From Nothopassalora personata (Eukaryota > Ascomycota > Dothideomycetes > Mycosphaerellales > Mycosphaerellaceae), in NCBI GenBank assembly GCA_033816765.1, contig CM066296.1, positions 2,975,362 to 3,039,361 of the forward strand: a DNA stretch of 64,000 nt, read 5' to 3'. The notes below the pieces were generated by a model. It was given only the letters and a program-made list of their open reading frames with translations, searched no databases and was not told the DNA's origin. Shown in pieces: positions 12,101 through 24,400 of this stretch; position 1 is the stretch's first letter, and the number at the start of each line of letters is the position of its first letter. The position numbers were made by a program, and so were the translations under genes.

Positions 12101-12923
12101 TAACCTTCTTTACGACTAGGAACTAGCTATTGGAATATGCCCCTTATAAGTATTCTAGGATGTTGTTCTTAATCCGGGCTCTAATTATGCGCTTAACAAT
12201 TGCCCTAAGACTTAGGTGCAACCGGATAGGGCGTGCCTACTATAGCCTATAAGGGACCGTGTTAATCTTCTAAGGTAGTATAACGTCGTGCCTAATTTGC
12301 CTTATGTAACTAAAATCCTAAGCGAGGACTGCCTCCCGGTTGTAGAGCATCTCATCGAATAAGGCCCGCTCCATTAGCAATAGCTTAATGCTAACCTTAA
12401 TTAAGGTAAGTCGTTCTAGCGTAATCCGGCTACCTTGCTCAATACTTGAGAATTTCTTAGTTAAGTACTTCCTATCGAACGGTCCTTATCCTTTAGGCAT
12501 CTTAGATTCTAGGTGCAGTGTCCTACGCTTCTATTCTATATCCCCCTTAACTCGTGATTCTAGGCGTTCGTAAACGCTCGCGTCTACTAGCTTCTTCTTA
12601 TCCGCCTTACGCTTATACATCGTGAAGACCTACGGCATCCTAATATTAGCTATATGTTAGCCTACTTGTTACTTTCGTGCCTAAGCGTTTAATGTAGACT
12701 GCCTTAGGATCTCGGAGGGCTAATCCCCTTAAACTAAATAAACGTTAGTAATAGAATCTCCCTCGAACGCGCCTATTCCAATTTCTACAACTCGTTCCTT
12801 TATTCTAGCAGTCCTAAGCAATCCTAATAAGTAAGCTAAATGGTTACTAGGCGTTAGAGCCTTACCGGGTTCCTATAGATGCGTCGTGTCGTAGTCGTAT
12901 CCGTTTTCCTTACTATAGCTATT
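9099..12923 (-). pseudogene. pol: Gypsy C pol: RT, RNase H, integrase (RIP-inactivated)
   Basis: A single minus frame of 1,275 codons runs from one palindrome to the next. Codon positions of RT, integrase and the terminal TAA all agree in phase. RT shows PFLDDISIKG, the Gypsy form of the YLDD box, at about 11745-11775, preceded by the usual YRLQQARPIRLH and GYNQITLDK blocks. Integrase shows YKDVFYRHGYY, VLNNAAVY and ILPYYP at about 10100-10240, corresponding to the second Asp and the YHPQ region. The C-terminus ends in acidic and charged sequence. All internal stops are TAA/TAG. Relative to gag the frame is -1 and is open across the 12921 palindrome, so pol was probably made by frameshifting or reinitiation there. 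Confidence 0.88.
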
Positions 12924-12946
12924 TACCGGTCCCGGGACCGGTAAAT
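12921..12946. repeat. 26-bp perfect palindrome at the gag/pol junction of Gypsy C
   Basis: Identical to the palindrome at 9097-9122. In the gag-protease frame (minus) it encodes IYRSRDR and then TAA at 12925-12923. In the -1 frame it is open and leads into pol. So the stop of the first frame and the entry to the second lie inside one hairpin-forming dyad. Confidence 0.92.
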
Positions 12947-15900
12947 CAAAGTCCGAGGTTTCTCCGAGATAGTGCGAGAACCTTACCGATTTTATTGAAT
13001 CTGGCTTTAGCAAGTCGGTGGGTTAAGCGCCGTAACTTAACCTACCCTTCCATTTCCCGACGCTTTTAACAGTTCTTAAAGGGTCTTACACCTGTCCGAG
13101 CTAACTAGGGTAGTAAACATAACACTTTCACCTTTACGGCTAGTAATAGTCCCCTCCTATAAACTATCATCGTAGTTACGGGCAGTGAGCCGCACCTTAC
13201 GGGCCTACGGACGTCCTAGGATTGTTAGTAAGTTTAGATCCGAGGAGATGAACATGTCTACTTAGTAGTAAACCCTAAATACCTAAACATCCAAATTGCC
13301 TATAATACCTTTAAACTAGGCCCGCCCTCTAGCACCTCGAAAGGTAAGCTAAGTACTCGACATTACTAGTAACCTAAACCTATAAGCGTTCCTCTAGCCG
13401 ATAATATTTACCTTAGAACCCTTATTAATTAGGTACCTAATCTAGTTCTTGTTTATCCTAAACTCCGCTACTACCTAAGGACTAGGGACTATAGTAAAGT
13501 TGTTAAGGACACTAGAGAGCCCGATTTTCTTAACGTCCTTATATAGCTTAGTAGTAGGGACCGCACCCTTAGAGCAAAGCATAGTTAAATACACTCCGAT
13601 ATACTAGGCCTAACTATCTTCGCGGAAGACCTCCTTATTATACTTAGGTTTATCTTCATAGGTAACCACTTGTCTAGTACGAACCTTAGGGTCCTTTCCT
13701 ATAAGACGTCGTACTATAGCGAGCTTCTCCTAAAGAGCGGGGGTGTTAGTAACGCGACCGAAGAGGGTAGCCTCGAACTAGCGACTATATCGAAACTAAT
13801 CTTAGGCGTTTACATTAGGAAACTTTATCTAGAGGATCTAATTAATCTAGTAGATAATACCCTCTTCCTTTATAACCGGGCTATTACTAGCTAAACTATA
13901 TTGTCGGACGTAGTTATTAATCCTTATAGTCTTAGCATTCTATATACGCTTCCTTTGTGCGAAGGGGGCGTTTACGGGACTAATAGGCATATCCTTAGGC
14001 AGTCCTTTATTAGTATCGTTCCCTAATCTATTTACTTAGGCATTATTTCCCCTTCCTAGGGTTACCCCGGATTTAGCTAATAATTGAGTTTTGCTCATTT
14101 AAGTACTAACTTCGTCAATTATTTCAACCTCCTACTAGTTAATCTTAGCTTACCGGATCTCCTGTTCTAATTGTAGGCAAACTTTCTTAGTAGCTTTAGC
14201 TCGGGCTCGAAGATCCTAGGCTAAGGACCGGGTCCTCGGGTGCGGATTCTTTAGAATGCCTATGGGTACCTTCCCTTTCACTTTATTAGACTGCATAGGA
14301 TAGGCAGATACCTCGTTAAGCTCGCCTAAGTCAATCGCCTACTCCGCTTTACTTTCTCCGAATAAGACCTAATATATCCTAGTAGCCTTCTCCGTTTAGC
14401 TAGACCGTGCGTCCTAAGGGCTATACTCTATTAAATGCCTAAAGTTAGGAGGGGGCTTAGAATAATTAGGAGGCGTAACCTTAGTTACCCTAGTATAGTC
14501 CCTACCTATCTATTACTTACGTAGTACGGGAATCTTATACTAGTTATTAAACTCGATTAGTCTATAATGTTCTTCGAGTAGAGGGAGCATGTAGAGCAGT
14601 TTCGGTTTACTATAGTCCCTCCGAAAGTTAAACTTAGTAGGACGTAGATCGCCTTCTTTCCCTAGATACTACTAGTTATTCGGGGCGAGGTATACGTAGC
14701 CCCGGGATATTAAGGACCTTATCGCCCTATAATTGCTAGCCTAATTCTTCGAGCTACTATAGTTGTAGTAACAACTATCTATCGCTTTAGACTGTTCGCG
14801 ATTCTACGATAGGGGACGCTACATTGCGTAAACCTATAGTTTAGTATCTAGGCTAGGCCTCTCCGGTTATATAGAGCGTTAATTCTCGCTCGGGTAGAAG
14901 GCACCCGCGTCCGCGACGCGACCGCGCTAGTATGTACGTATGCTTATTTTAGCTACCTTCTAGATTAGGTCATTATTAACAATAGTCCTAGAGGTAGCCT
15001 TCTTAAGCGTGTTAATCTTAGGCTTAAGGCGCGGCATTTGCTTCACGACTAAGCGGTGTAGCTAAGGTAAAGTAAGAGAGAAATCTATATGTATAGCTTT
15101 CTATCCCTCCTTACTATCTACGATACTAGTAGCTTCATCGAGAATCCTCTAAAAGTCCCTAAACTTCTTAGGTCACTTCGGGTAAAGCCCGCAAGCCTTA
15201 TAGACCGCTTTCGCGACTACCTCTAGTAATCCCTAAAGGAGGAGGCGACTCCGGGAGCTGTTATCTAAATCCTTAGGTTCAATTAGGTCACTTAAGGATA
15301 CAAATAGGCGGATGAATTCCTTTACATCTTGTTCTTTAGGCCTCTTGCCTTACTATGCCCTAATAATCTCCTTAAGATATTCCCGACTTCCTAACATCGA
15401 GTAGGCGTTAAACCTTAAGAACTCTAATAAGAACGCCCTCCTAAAACGTGCCTTGTTAGTAAGCTACCTAGGCAGCCTTATAACTACGCGCCGGATAGTA
15501 GTTTCGCAATTGCGCTTAAACCTACCCTAGAAATCATCCTTCTTAATAGATGCCCGAGGCGGGTACTAGTCTATTAGGTCGCTAAACCGCTCCTAGAACT
15601 TAGTAGCATTAGTGCTATTAAAGAACGGATTCTTAGCACCTCCTAGAGGTAGAAAGCGAGGGCTAGCGTTTTCTATTGCTACTGCTAATCGTCTAAAGAG
15701 GGCAGTTATAGTATCTATTCTAATTGTGCTGTTCGTTCCTATACCTATACCCAATTTAGCGGCGCTAGTTCCGCTTCTCCCTTCTTTACTAGATTTAGGT
15801 ATTTCCCCTTCCTCCGATTCCTCTATCCCCTTATAAGGGACAGAATCCCTATAGACCCCTTCCACTTTTGTAGGGTCTATAGGCTGTTCGTAGCCTCTAC

Positions 15901-15949
15901 CTATGTCGGTAAAGGTGCTAAGTTTTTCTAGTAATGCAGCCGTATCTAT
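12923..15949 (-). pseudogene. gag: Gypsy C gag-protease (RIP-inactivated)
   Basis: The minus frame is 1,009 codons from a likely ATA start (ATG before RIP) at 15949 to the TAA inside the palindrome. An intact piece is open at 15865-15593. A zinc-knuckle-like segment (CYYNYSSSKNWASNY, with Tyr where RIP of Cys codons is expected) is near 14760. An aspartic-protease core reads INKGSKVNIIG near 13395-13430, where Asp-Ser-Gly would be expected, followed by LLTILGRP near 13215-13240. The protease is therefore at the end of the gag frame, not in pol. Stops are TAA/TAG throughout. Confidence 0.8.
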
Positions 15950-16215
15950 TGTTACGTAGTACTTGCTTTAGAGTGTGCTAATACTAGTTCTTACTTAATA
16001 GGACCTTATAACCGTGATTATTGCTAAATACCTTAGACCTTAAGTGTTTTCGACCTTAGTCGACCTTAACCGTAAACCTTAACCTTAAACCTTAACCTTA
16101 AGTAATAACCTTAACCGTGAACCTTAGACCTTAAAGCGTGATTTTAACCTTATAAACTGGATGCTAATACGCTACCGGGTGTACACTTAATAACCCCCCT
16201 TATTAACTACTAAAA
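15950..16215 (-). other. Gypsy C 5' leader with CCTTAA-type short repeats
   Basis: Between the 5' LTR and gag lies a leader that includes 16050-16140, a run of imperfect ACCTTAA units on plus. The primer-binding site should begin next to 16216, but I cannot match it to a tRNA with confidence because RIP has changed the bases there. Confidence 0.5.
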
Positions 16216-16596
16216 TAATGTCTACTAACTACCCTATGTAGGCCTGTCCGAGTTGTGGTAGTGTAGAGCGGCGCTTATGTAAGCAGAGGTATTTACCGGT
16301 CCCGGGACCGTGAAATCAGGTCACGTGACGAGTAGCGCAGTAGCTAGATAAAATAAGAGGATTAGCGGACCTAAACCCCTATACCCTCTACTCGAGAGGT
16401 ATAAATTAAATTAATGCCTTTTTACTGCCCTTACAATGCTTAGCTACGTAGTATATATCTTTAATAGCTATACTAGGTCCTACTAGCTTGCCCTAAATGT
16501 CTAATTAAACCTAAATGAAATTAGGGCAAGTTGGACCTAAGGGACTCCCCCACCCTCTCTAAACCTAAGGTTAATACAACCTATCAGTTGTTAATA
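16216..16596 (-). repeat. 5' LTR of Gypsy C
   Basis: 381 bp, near-identical to 4722-5099 with RIP-type differences, flanked on the right by the CTAG duplication (16597-16600). It carries the same imperfect palindrome (16291-16316). Less mutated than the 3' LTR at several CA/TG positions. Confidence 0.9.
16291..16316. repeat. 26-bp palindrome, second LTR copy (imperfect)
   Basis: Same variant as the copy at 4797-4822: intact left arm ATTTACCGGTCCC, right arm ending ACCGTGAAAT. Finding it in both LTRs shows the variant existed before insertion and was not created by RIP here. Confidence 0.9.
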
Positions 16597-16600
16597 CTAG

Positions 16601-16836
16601 GTAGTAACGCACAAACCTCGTAGGTACGCATAAAAGAAGCTAGTTCTTTACCGAATAACTCTCTCTACTTTATACCACTTTATACCTCTCTTCCCCCCTT
16701 TTTAGACTACTATATACACTTACACACCCTAACAACTACTACACACCTATTCTCAAAGCTTTTTAAGAAGCTTTTAGCAAGGTATACTATATATATAATA
16801 GTGTTTTAAGGGTATTACTAACTTATAAGTAGTATT
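16601..16836 (+). promoter_or_regulatory. putative promoter/leader of the antisense ORF in Copia A
   Basis: On plus, 16660-16720 is pyrimidine-rich with repeated CTCTC and TATAC blocks, and a run of TATATATA lies near 16790. This is what a fungal promoter looks like and it stands directly upstream of the plus-strand ORF at 16837. Evidence is compositional only. Confidence 0.3.
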
Positions 16837-17958
16837 ATAGTAGATGTTGTTAAGTGGACTCCTATAAACCAGTTTAGTAGTACTAGTAATGTCTTTAGTA
16901 GTAGATCTAGCTCTAGTAACGATTAAGATCCTAATAAGCGTCCTCCTAGTAATAGTAGAAAGGGTCTACCTACATCTAGTAGGATCTCTAAGCGTAAGAC
17001 TCTTATTAAGGCACTTAGACTAGTTAAGTAGATCATCGAGAGTAGGCGCAAGATTACTAAGAAGAATATAACCTTATAGCTTACTATAGCATCCCTTAAG
17101 GTTGCCTTCTATAAGAAGAAGCTTCTAACTACTAAGGGTAGTATTACTAATCTGCCGAACTAGGGTTGGATCAACACGGCTGCCTAGGATTTTAATTATA
17201 TAATAGTCGACCCTTAAGGTCGTATTTCTAACACTATTACTATAAACCTTAATAGTAGTTAGAACTACCTTCCTACCTTATAGGCTTCCGCTATAGACTA
17301 TCTTATTTAGCACTTCGGTAGCGCCTATAACCGCTGTAAGGAGAGATCTAACCTTCCCTTTTCTAGTTACTACACTATTCTAGGATAGTTTAAGGGCTGC
17401 TGTACTAACTACGCTCTTAACAATCATTACGACAAGTGTAGCTTCTTCTCTCTACGGACCCTATAGTAGAGTGCCGCTAGTCTATCTAGAACCTACTAGT
17501 AGCCTAGTGTAGGTTATACTCGCTCCGCTAGTGCTATATTCTAGGGTAGTGTATAGTATAGTCGATCTCCTCCTATTATGCGTAGCAGTCCTCTACGTAA
17601 GGGCTTCCTATCTCTAGTTCTATACTCTCCTAGTATAAGTACCTCTAGATATAGTCTTTAGGTACTACCTACCTAGCTTATTCCTAGCGATATAGACTGG
17701 CGCCTAAGCATCCCTAGGGCTCCTAGTGATGGTTCTAGAACTGTCCTCCTAGAGCTTCGCCTCCTATTCTCTAACTCCCTCTCTTAGGATAAGGTTACCA
17801 CCTTAATTCGTTAGTTCCTATAGCGCTTAGGCACTAATAATGACTTTTAGGAGGGTGCTATATTAAACTCGACTTCCTATAAGAGGGGTTCTAGAGGCTC
17901 TAGTAGTTTTAGTAGCAAGTAGTAGTCTAGATAGTATACTTGCATTAGGTCTTAGTGA
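16837..17958 (+). pseudogene. antisense ORF inside Copia A, Cys-rich product of unknown function
   Basis: A plus frame of 374 codons, opposite to the Copia coding strand, stays readable from an ATA (ATG before RIP) at 16837 to a TGA at 17956-17958. Inside it every stop is TAA or TAG at positions fitting Gln codons. The N-terminus is Ser/Asn-rich (FSSRSSSSND), then comes a basic part (KRKTLIKALRLVKQ). At 17395-17445 there is a motif GCCTNYALNNHYDKCSFF, where Tyr would be Cys before RIP, giving C-x2-C...C. That resembles the short Cys motif (CxNCxx...CSF) of many uncharacterised fungal proteins. The C-terminus is Ser-rich. It lies between the RNase H end and the 3' part of Copia A, with Gypsy C inserted just upstream. 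Probably a captured host gene; a separate older insertion is the alternative. Confidence 0.6.
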
Positions 17959-18249
17959 TTTAGTTAGGGCTAAAGAATAAAATGGCCGTTATAAGTAAGG
18001 GCGGTCTACTTCTCTATTTCCTTTTATTTTAATACTATAGCTCCCCTAAATTAGAGTCTATAATAATAAACTAGATCTTGCCTTAAAAGGCGGTTCTAAA
18101 GTAGGCCTCTCTATAGTCTAGTTGCATAAGCATAGCAAGATATGCGATACCCTAAATAAATCTAGCCCTTAAAACTAATAAAAACTTTCCTCCACTGTCT
18201 CTAAACAAATGAGATATTGCTTTATAAATACTTATAAACAAATGAAGGT

Positions 18250-21202
18250 CTTGCTATATACAAATGAAAGTGTAGTTAGTCTCTAGAAGCCTCCCTTAGA
18301 GAATGTAGTTTAGTAACTTTAGCTTTATGAGCCAATCTATAAGCTGCTATATAGTAGGGATATACTTAACTATAATTAAGCCTTCTTTATAAGCATGTCT
18401 ATAAAAGTGGTTCCTTAGTCTAACATACTTAGTTCTTCTATAGTTAGTGTAATCTCTAACTAGCTTAATAGTAGACTAGTTATCTATAAAGATCTTAAAG
18501 GCTTAAGCTTTGTAGTTAGTTATTTTCTAGGTTTTATAGAGTAGATTTCTTAACCACATTACTTCCCTATAGCATTCAGTTAAGGCCACATACTCTGCTT
18601 TAGTGCTTAATAGCACTATCTCCTTCTATAGGTTAGATTTCTAGATAATAGGACTTCCAGCCATTTTAACTAGGAGTCCTAAGGTTAATCTACCTATTGG
18701 ATCTCTAGAGAAATCAGAGTCTATATAGATCTCTAGCTTTAGGGATTGTGTTTTTCTAAAGATTAGGCACTTGTTAATTGTTCTAGCAATGTATCTCTAA
18801 ACATGCTTTACTGTAGCAATATGTTCTACTAAAGGATTAGCTAAGAATTTGGCTAGGTGGTTTGTTACATAGGAGATATCTAGCCTAGTCTAGTTAGCTA
18901 GGTACTAGAGTTCCCTAATTAATGTGTTGAATAGATTGTAATCCTATATATTGTATTGCTCTTTATGAGCTTTATACAGGCGGTTAAGGGGATACTTAAC
19001 ACTTTTAGCTAAGTCTAGGCTATGTTTCTAAAGTTTCTCTAAAGCATAGTGCTTTTAGGAGACATGTAGATCTCTATTCTTTTCACTCTTTAGTTGCATG
19101 CCTAGGAAAAGGTTAGTATTAACAGTTTTAATGGAGTACTTGTTCTTTAGTCTAGCAATAAACCCCTTAATCTTCTAATTACTGTCGCTAAAGATCTAAA
19201 AGTCATCTACATATAGAAGAACTAAAAGATTCTCCCCCTAAAAAAGACATATATTAGAATTAAGTCTCTTTAGGCCTAATTCTTCTAGAGCTTCCTTAGC
19301 ATTATAGTACTAGAGGTTTGTAGCTTGTTTCAATCTATATAGTCCCTTCTTGATTTCTAGGACTTTATTAGATAGATCTTTCTTAATAAGTTCTACCCCT
19401 TCTAGTGGTTTGATATACCAAGGTATAGCCTATCAATGTTAGGGTTTATAAATGCTGTTTCAACATTAATCTATCTCCTCTTCTAGCTAAGAACTATGCA
19501 TAGAGCTAAGAGAATCCTGCTTGTTAGTGGCCTTAGGGTTAGAGTAAAGGTTTTAACATAGTCTATCCCTTACTTTTAAGTAAACCCCTTTACTACCTAT
19601 CTAGCTCTACGCTTCTTAATAGACCTATTAGGAAGATACTTATAGTGTAGGACCCATTTTCCTATAAGTAGTTTCCTACCCTTAGGGACTTTCTATAATA
19701 GGATCTATATAATATATTCTATGTCTTCTAAGGAGTTAAATTCCTTTCTAATTGCCCTAATCTATTTAGCTCTATTAGGTCTGTTTAATGCTTCAGTTAG
19801 GGTAGTAGGATCTATAAGCTTCCCCTTCTTTATATTATCTATAGCTATTATAGCGAATACTTTCTTAAGTTTACTATAATTATAATAGGATCTATTCTAT
19901 CTTAAACTTCTCCTAGTTAGCTTAGGATAGACCTTAGCTTATTTAGTCTTTATAGGCTTATAAGTCCTATCTCTCTTCCTCTTACTAATGTATAGGGTAG
20001 GGTAGAATGGTGTTATAGCCTAATTAGGGTCTTCTTGCACAGCTGGGGCTGTGTCTTCTTAGTGTAGTTCTTTAGACTATGAAGTCTAAGGCTTATACTC
20101 TATAGGGGATTGTTCCTAGAGCTAGGTGTGCTCTATAGGAGATTGTTCCTAGAGCTAGATGTGCTCTATAGGAGACTGTTCCTAGAGCTAGGGGGATATG
20201 TCTCTAAATAGTAGACGTGAATCTTCTGTCCTATGCTCCCCCTAAGACTAACCTTAGTTAGGGGAGTCTTATTGCGAAGCCCTTTGTGTTTTAGGTTAGT
20301 TACTATACTACTGTAGCTCCCCCTCTAGCTGCATAGCTCCCCTTAAAGGTTTATAGGGTTAGTAACTCGCTTCTAGCTCGTATAGCCCTTTATAAGGCAT
20401 ATAAATACCTTTATAGTAAGGGTCCTTAGGGTTATTATAGGGATGTCTAAGGAAGGTGATCTCGTTATCTAGGACAGTATGCTTATTACTAGTAGTAAGC
20501 TAGGAGCTCTTAATAGTCTACCCTATCTACTCCCCCTAAGCAACCTACTTACCTACAGGGATTTAGTATTGCGAGTTCTATAAGAAATCTTTATTAAAAG
20601 TTATATAGGGGGAATAGGTTATCTTATAGACCTATTTTCCTTTCTCCTACTATAGCTTCTATAGCAGGTAGTTAGTTAATGAACTACCCTAGAATCCTAT
20701 ATACTACTATATGTCCGCCCTTATAGAGAACTTTTTAGACTTAGTGTAATTGTCGTTATGTTTGTATGCTTTATATCTAAACCTCCTTACATTCCTTAAG
20801 TCTATCTCTTTAACATTAATGCCTAGGTCCTTCTTAAAGTTAATCTATAGTACATTTTTTATTATTAAGTTAAAGAGGCGGTTCGTAATATAGCATGTAA
20901 AATCTATAGCCTAGGGCTAGGGGTTCTGTAGTAAGCTAGAGTCTATAAGCATAGCTCTAGCCTTATTAATAATAACTTTGTTCGAAGCTTTAGCAATTCT
21001 ATTCTACTTAGGTGTATATAGTAATGCAAAATCCTATCTAATTCCTTTATGTTAGGCATATGTTCTAAGTTCAATGTTATTAAATTCCCTACTACTATCT
21101 AAGAACCAGATCTTAGGTTTCTTCTTATAGTAGTTCTATATTATAGTAAGCTAAGTCTTAATTGCTGTTAGAGCATTACTTTTCTTTAGAAGTAGTAAGT
21201 AC
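18250..21202 (-). pseudogene. pol: Copia A pol, second part: integrase core, RT, RNase H
   Basis: The frame continues that of 27598-29465 after the Copia B insertion. Integrase shows KIWFLDSSREF (second Asp region) at about 21083-21115 and LYTPKQNRIAKASN near 20980-21020. RT has LLLYVDDF, the Copia YVDD box, at 19202-19213. RNase H has KAEYVALTECYREVMWLRN at about 18555-18605. The frame ends near 18250 after the usual short tail. All interruptions are TAA/TAG from RIP. Confidence 0.88.
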
Positions 21203-21449
21203 TGTTAAGTTAAGACCTTATAGGATACGTAGTTAGCAGCGGAGTAGAGTAAGAGATTAATCTTCAACTAGCTAATAGCTACAGGGCATGTAGCAATATA
21301 TTAGGAACCAATGTGTTAATTGTGTTAGATGTCTATCTAAGCTAAAGGGAAGAGAAGGTGTCTTCCGATAAGCTAAGTTATCGTAGATGCCTTAGGCTAT
21401 TAGATTACAACCTAACTGTTAGCTCCCCTTAAGATGCTATATCTTAACA
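21203..21449 (-). repeat. 3' LTR of Copia B
   Basis: 247 bp, starting TGTTAAG and ending TTAACA on plus, with the AGTAC duplication at 21198-21202. It matches 27347-27592 with RIP-type differences. Confidence 0.92.
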
Positions 21450-24400
21450 CTCCTACTTATCTTACATAGGAGGTTATAGTCTACTCTTCTCCTGTTAGTA
21501 GTATTTGGACCTCTATAATAGGTTAAGCTAGCTTACAAACCTCTAGAAGTGTGGACTAGTCTTTAGCTTTATAAACCTATCTACAACTATCTTAGATGTT
21601 AGGGTGTACTTAATAGTAATAAGCCTTCTCTACTAAAGTTTCCTAATAGTATTGTAGGCAATGTTAATATGCTTTAACTTATTATAAACATGTGCATCCC
21701 TTACTAGGGTAAGGGTAGCTTAGTTGTTACCTCTTAATTAGACTAGTCTTAAGCTTAATACAGTCTCCTAGTTTCTAGTGATCCTTAGTTAATAGGAACA
21801 GTCTCCTACTAACTCTAGACAGTCTATCTCCCTTAGTAGTAAAGCTAGGAATTAGAATTGCTTTACATATACATTTATAGCTATGTATTTAGCTTCTATT
21901 GTGGATGTTGCTATAGACTTTTGCTTCTTGCTTATCTAGGAGACTAGTGCCCTATAGAGGAAGAAGACATACCTAAGGATAGAGACTCTGTCTACTTTGT
22001 CTATTGCATAATTAGAGTTATAGTATCTAACTAGGCATCCTTCTCTATGCCTAGAGAAGACAAGGCTAAGATTAGGATATAACCTTAGATATCTTATAAT
22101 CTTCTTTAAAGCCTTTATATAGTAGGCGGATAGGTCACTTATAAATAAGCTTATCCTTCCTAGGGCAAAAGCAATGTCTAGTCTTGTAATTGTTACTAGC
22201 TACATCTATATACTATTGATACTCTAGTACTCTGCCTTGTTATACCTCTTATCTATGTAGCTTAAAGGTTTAAGAGCCTTATAGCTGTCTATAGGTGAGT
22301 GTATAGGTGCTGCCTTCTTATAGTTTATCCCTATCTTAGTAAGGTTGTCCCTAATAAAGTGTCCCTAGTTAAGTTTTAGGATTCCTCTCCTCCTGTCCCT
22401 TATAACTCTTATACTAAGGATCTTTTTAGGTTTACTAAGATCTTTAATCTTAAAGACTTTACTAAGTTCTCTTTTAAACTAGAGAATATCTATTAACTTT
22501 AGTGTAGCAATTAGAATGTTATCTATATATGTAAGAATTATGATCTCTTTTTCCTTATAAATAAGTAGGCATAGATCTACCTCTAACTATATAAATCTAA
22601 TCTCTCTAAGCTTTAACACATAGAGTTGATTCTAATCTCTAGCTGCTTGCTTAAGTCTATATAAGCTTTTAAGGATCTTAAACACTATATTTAGTAGAAG
22701 TTTAACTCCTAGTAGTAGTAACATGAAGATGTCTTTATAGAGGGTGCTTTCTATAAACGCATTGTTTACATCCACTTAGTAAAGATAGAGATCCTTCTTA
22801 CACACAATAGCTATAAACACCCTAAGGGTGTCCTATCTAACTGTAGGCGCAAATGTCTCTATCAAGTTAACACTAAACTTCTATAAAAAGCCCCTTATAA
22901 CTAGCCTAGCCTTAAACTTTTCAATAGCTCTACTAATGCTTCTTTTAATATTAAAGACCTATCTTAACGTAACTAAGTTTGCTCCTTTTAGTAGAATAGC
23001 ATTCTCCTAAGTTTTATTGCTCTATAGAGTATCTAGCTCCTTCTAGATTGCTTCCTTCTAAAGGTGTCCCTATTTCTTGTTATTTATAGTATCCTTATAG
23101 GACTTTAGAATTAGGATCTCTTGCTTATATATAATAACTTCTATAGTTGCTGCAAAGGCTATCTCCTTAACTTCTTCTAGGAATTCACTATCCTATAGTA
23201 CTGAATCATCTACTAATTGCATAGCTATAAAGAAAGCTTAGTAGTAAGCAGTAAGGTTCTCTAAGAGGTCTATTACTTCTCCTACTTTAGTAGCTGGTTT
23301 AGGTATAGGGACTATGGATCTTAGGGCTTTCTATTTCTATTTATAGCCCTCAACATTGTAGTTAGCCCTCCTCTTACTAAGGGATGATCTAAGAGTAGTC
23401 ACTTGTGTCCTAGTAACATTCTTTTCCTAGAGATCTAGTAAGCTTATCTCAATTAGCTTATCGATTTTCTGAAATTCCCCTATATTCTTTAGAGGCTAGG
23501 GAAGTTGCATAAACAGCTTTCTTAGCTAGGCTGTTACTAGGCTACTCTACTGAATAATTGAATAGTAAACAGGTTGCTCTAAGAATATGTCCTTCCTTAG
23601 CCTCCCTAAGGGTCTCCTAGCTAGTGCATTGCTTAATAGATTTAATTTTGTAACATTAAGATCTATATTACCTCTAGGTTAGTCCTTAAAGAAGTCTATA
23701 TATATATTGTTTTATAGCTTTTATGTCTAGTTCCTAAAAGAGCTAGGCCTTAGCTGTGTTTTTAACGTATCTAATAAACACTATTTCTTTGCCTCTATTT
23801 ATTAGTTTATTACTTCTTGCCTATTAAGGCTAGGATCTTGTGTCTATATAGACAATAGCTTTACATCCCTAAACCTTTAAATAGTTAATAGTTAGCTTAA
23901 TACTATTAAAGGCTTTATCTAGTGAAACCTTGAACCTATTATAGTCTAGACTATTTAGTAGTTTGTTCCTTATGTAGGTTTGGGCTTCTAGTGCTTTAGG
24001 CTAGAATTTAATTAGTATCTTAGCCTCTTTAAGCATTGCCCTTATAGAGTCTTCTAAGGTTTATATTGACCTTTTAACTAGTCCATTTTGAAGCGAGTTG
24101 TATGCCTTAGTATGCTCTAGCCTAATTCCTAAATCCTTCTCCTACTGCTTAACTAATGTAATAAGTTCCCTTATATTATTAAGCCTAACTGCTTTTAACC
24201 ATGCTAATAATTTCCTCTCTACCTTAATCTTCTAGTTCTAGAGAGCAACTAGAGCATCTTCTCTTTTCTTAAGAGGATAGGTCCACTTTTTTCTAGAGAA
24301 GTTGTTAACAATCTTAAGCTAGTATTTGAACCCTAGCCTTAATGTTAGTAGTAGACTATATATGTCAATAGATACAAGGGCAAGTCTTTTAGGTCTTCTC

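Larger units (their letters stand above)
4722..16596 (-). mobile_element. Gypsy (Ty3) element C, 11.9 kb, three-ORF, nested in Copia A
   Basis: LTRs of about 380 bp lie at 4722-5099 and 16216-16596, with a 4-bp duplication CTAG (4718-4721 and 16597-16600). LTR ends are read as TGATGTCT...TTAACA after RIP (now TAATG...TTAATA). A polypurine tract (ATAGGGGAGGA on minus) adjoins the left LTR, so transcription runs leftward. Order: gag-protease (15949-12923), pol with RT, RNase H and integrase (12923-9099), third ORF (8611-5444). At 11.9 kb it is longer than typical Gypsy elements, mainly because of the third ORF and long spacers. All frames are crossed by TAA/TAG stops. Confidence 0.92.

Noticed and set aside
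12921..12946. In the -1 frame the palindrome encodes LPVPGPVN, reminiscent of a 2A ribosome-skipping motif
   Set aside because: Only the PGP triplet matches; the required Asp-Val/Ile-Glu-x-Asn before it is absent, and PGP follows simply from the CCCGGGACC core of the dyad.
16050..16140. Interstitial telomere repeat
   Set aside because: Units are CCTTAA-like and irregular, not CCCTAA; better explained as part of the Gypsy C leader.
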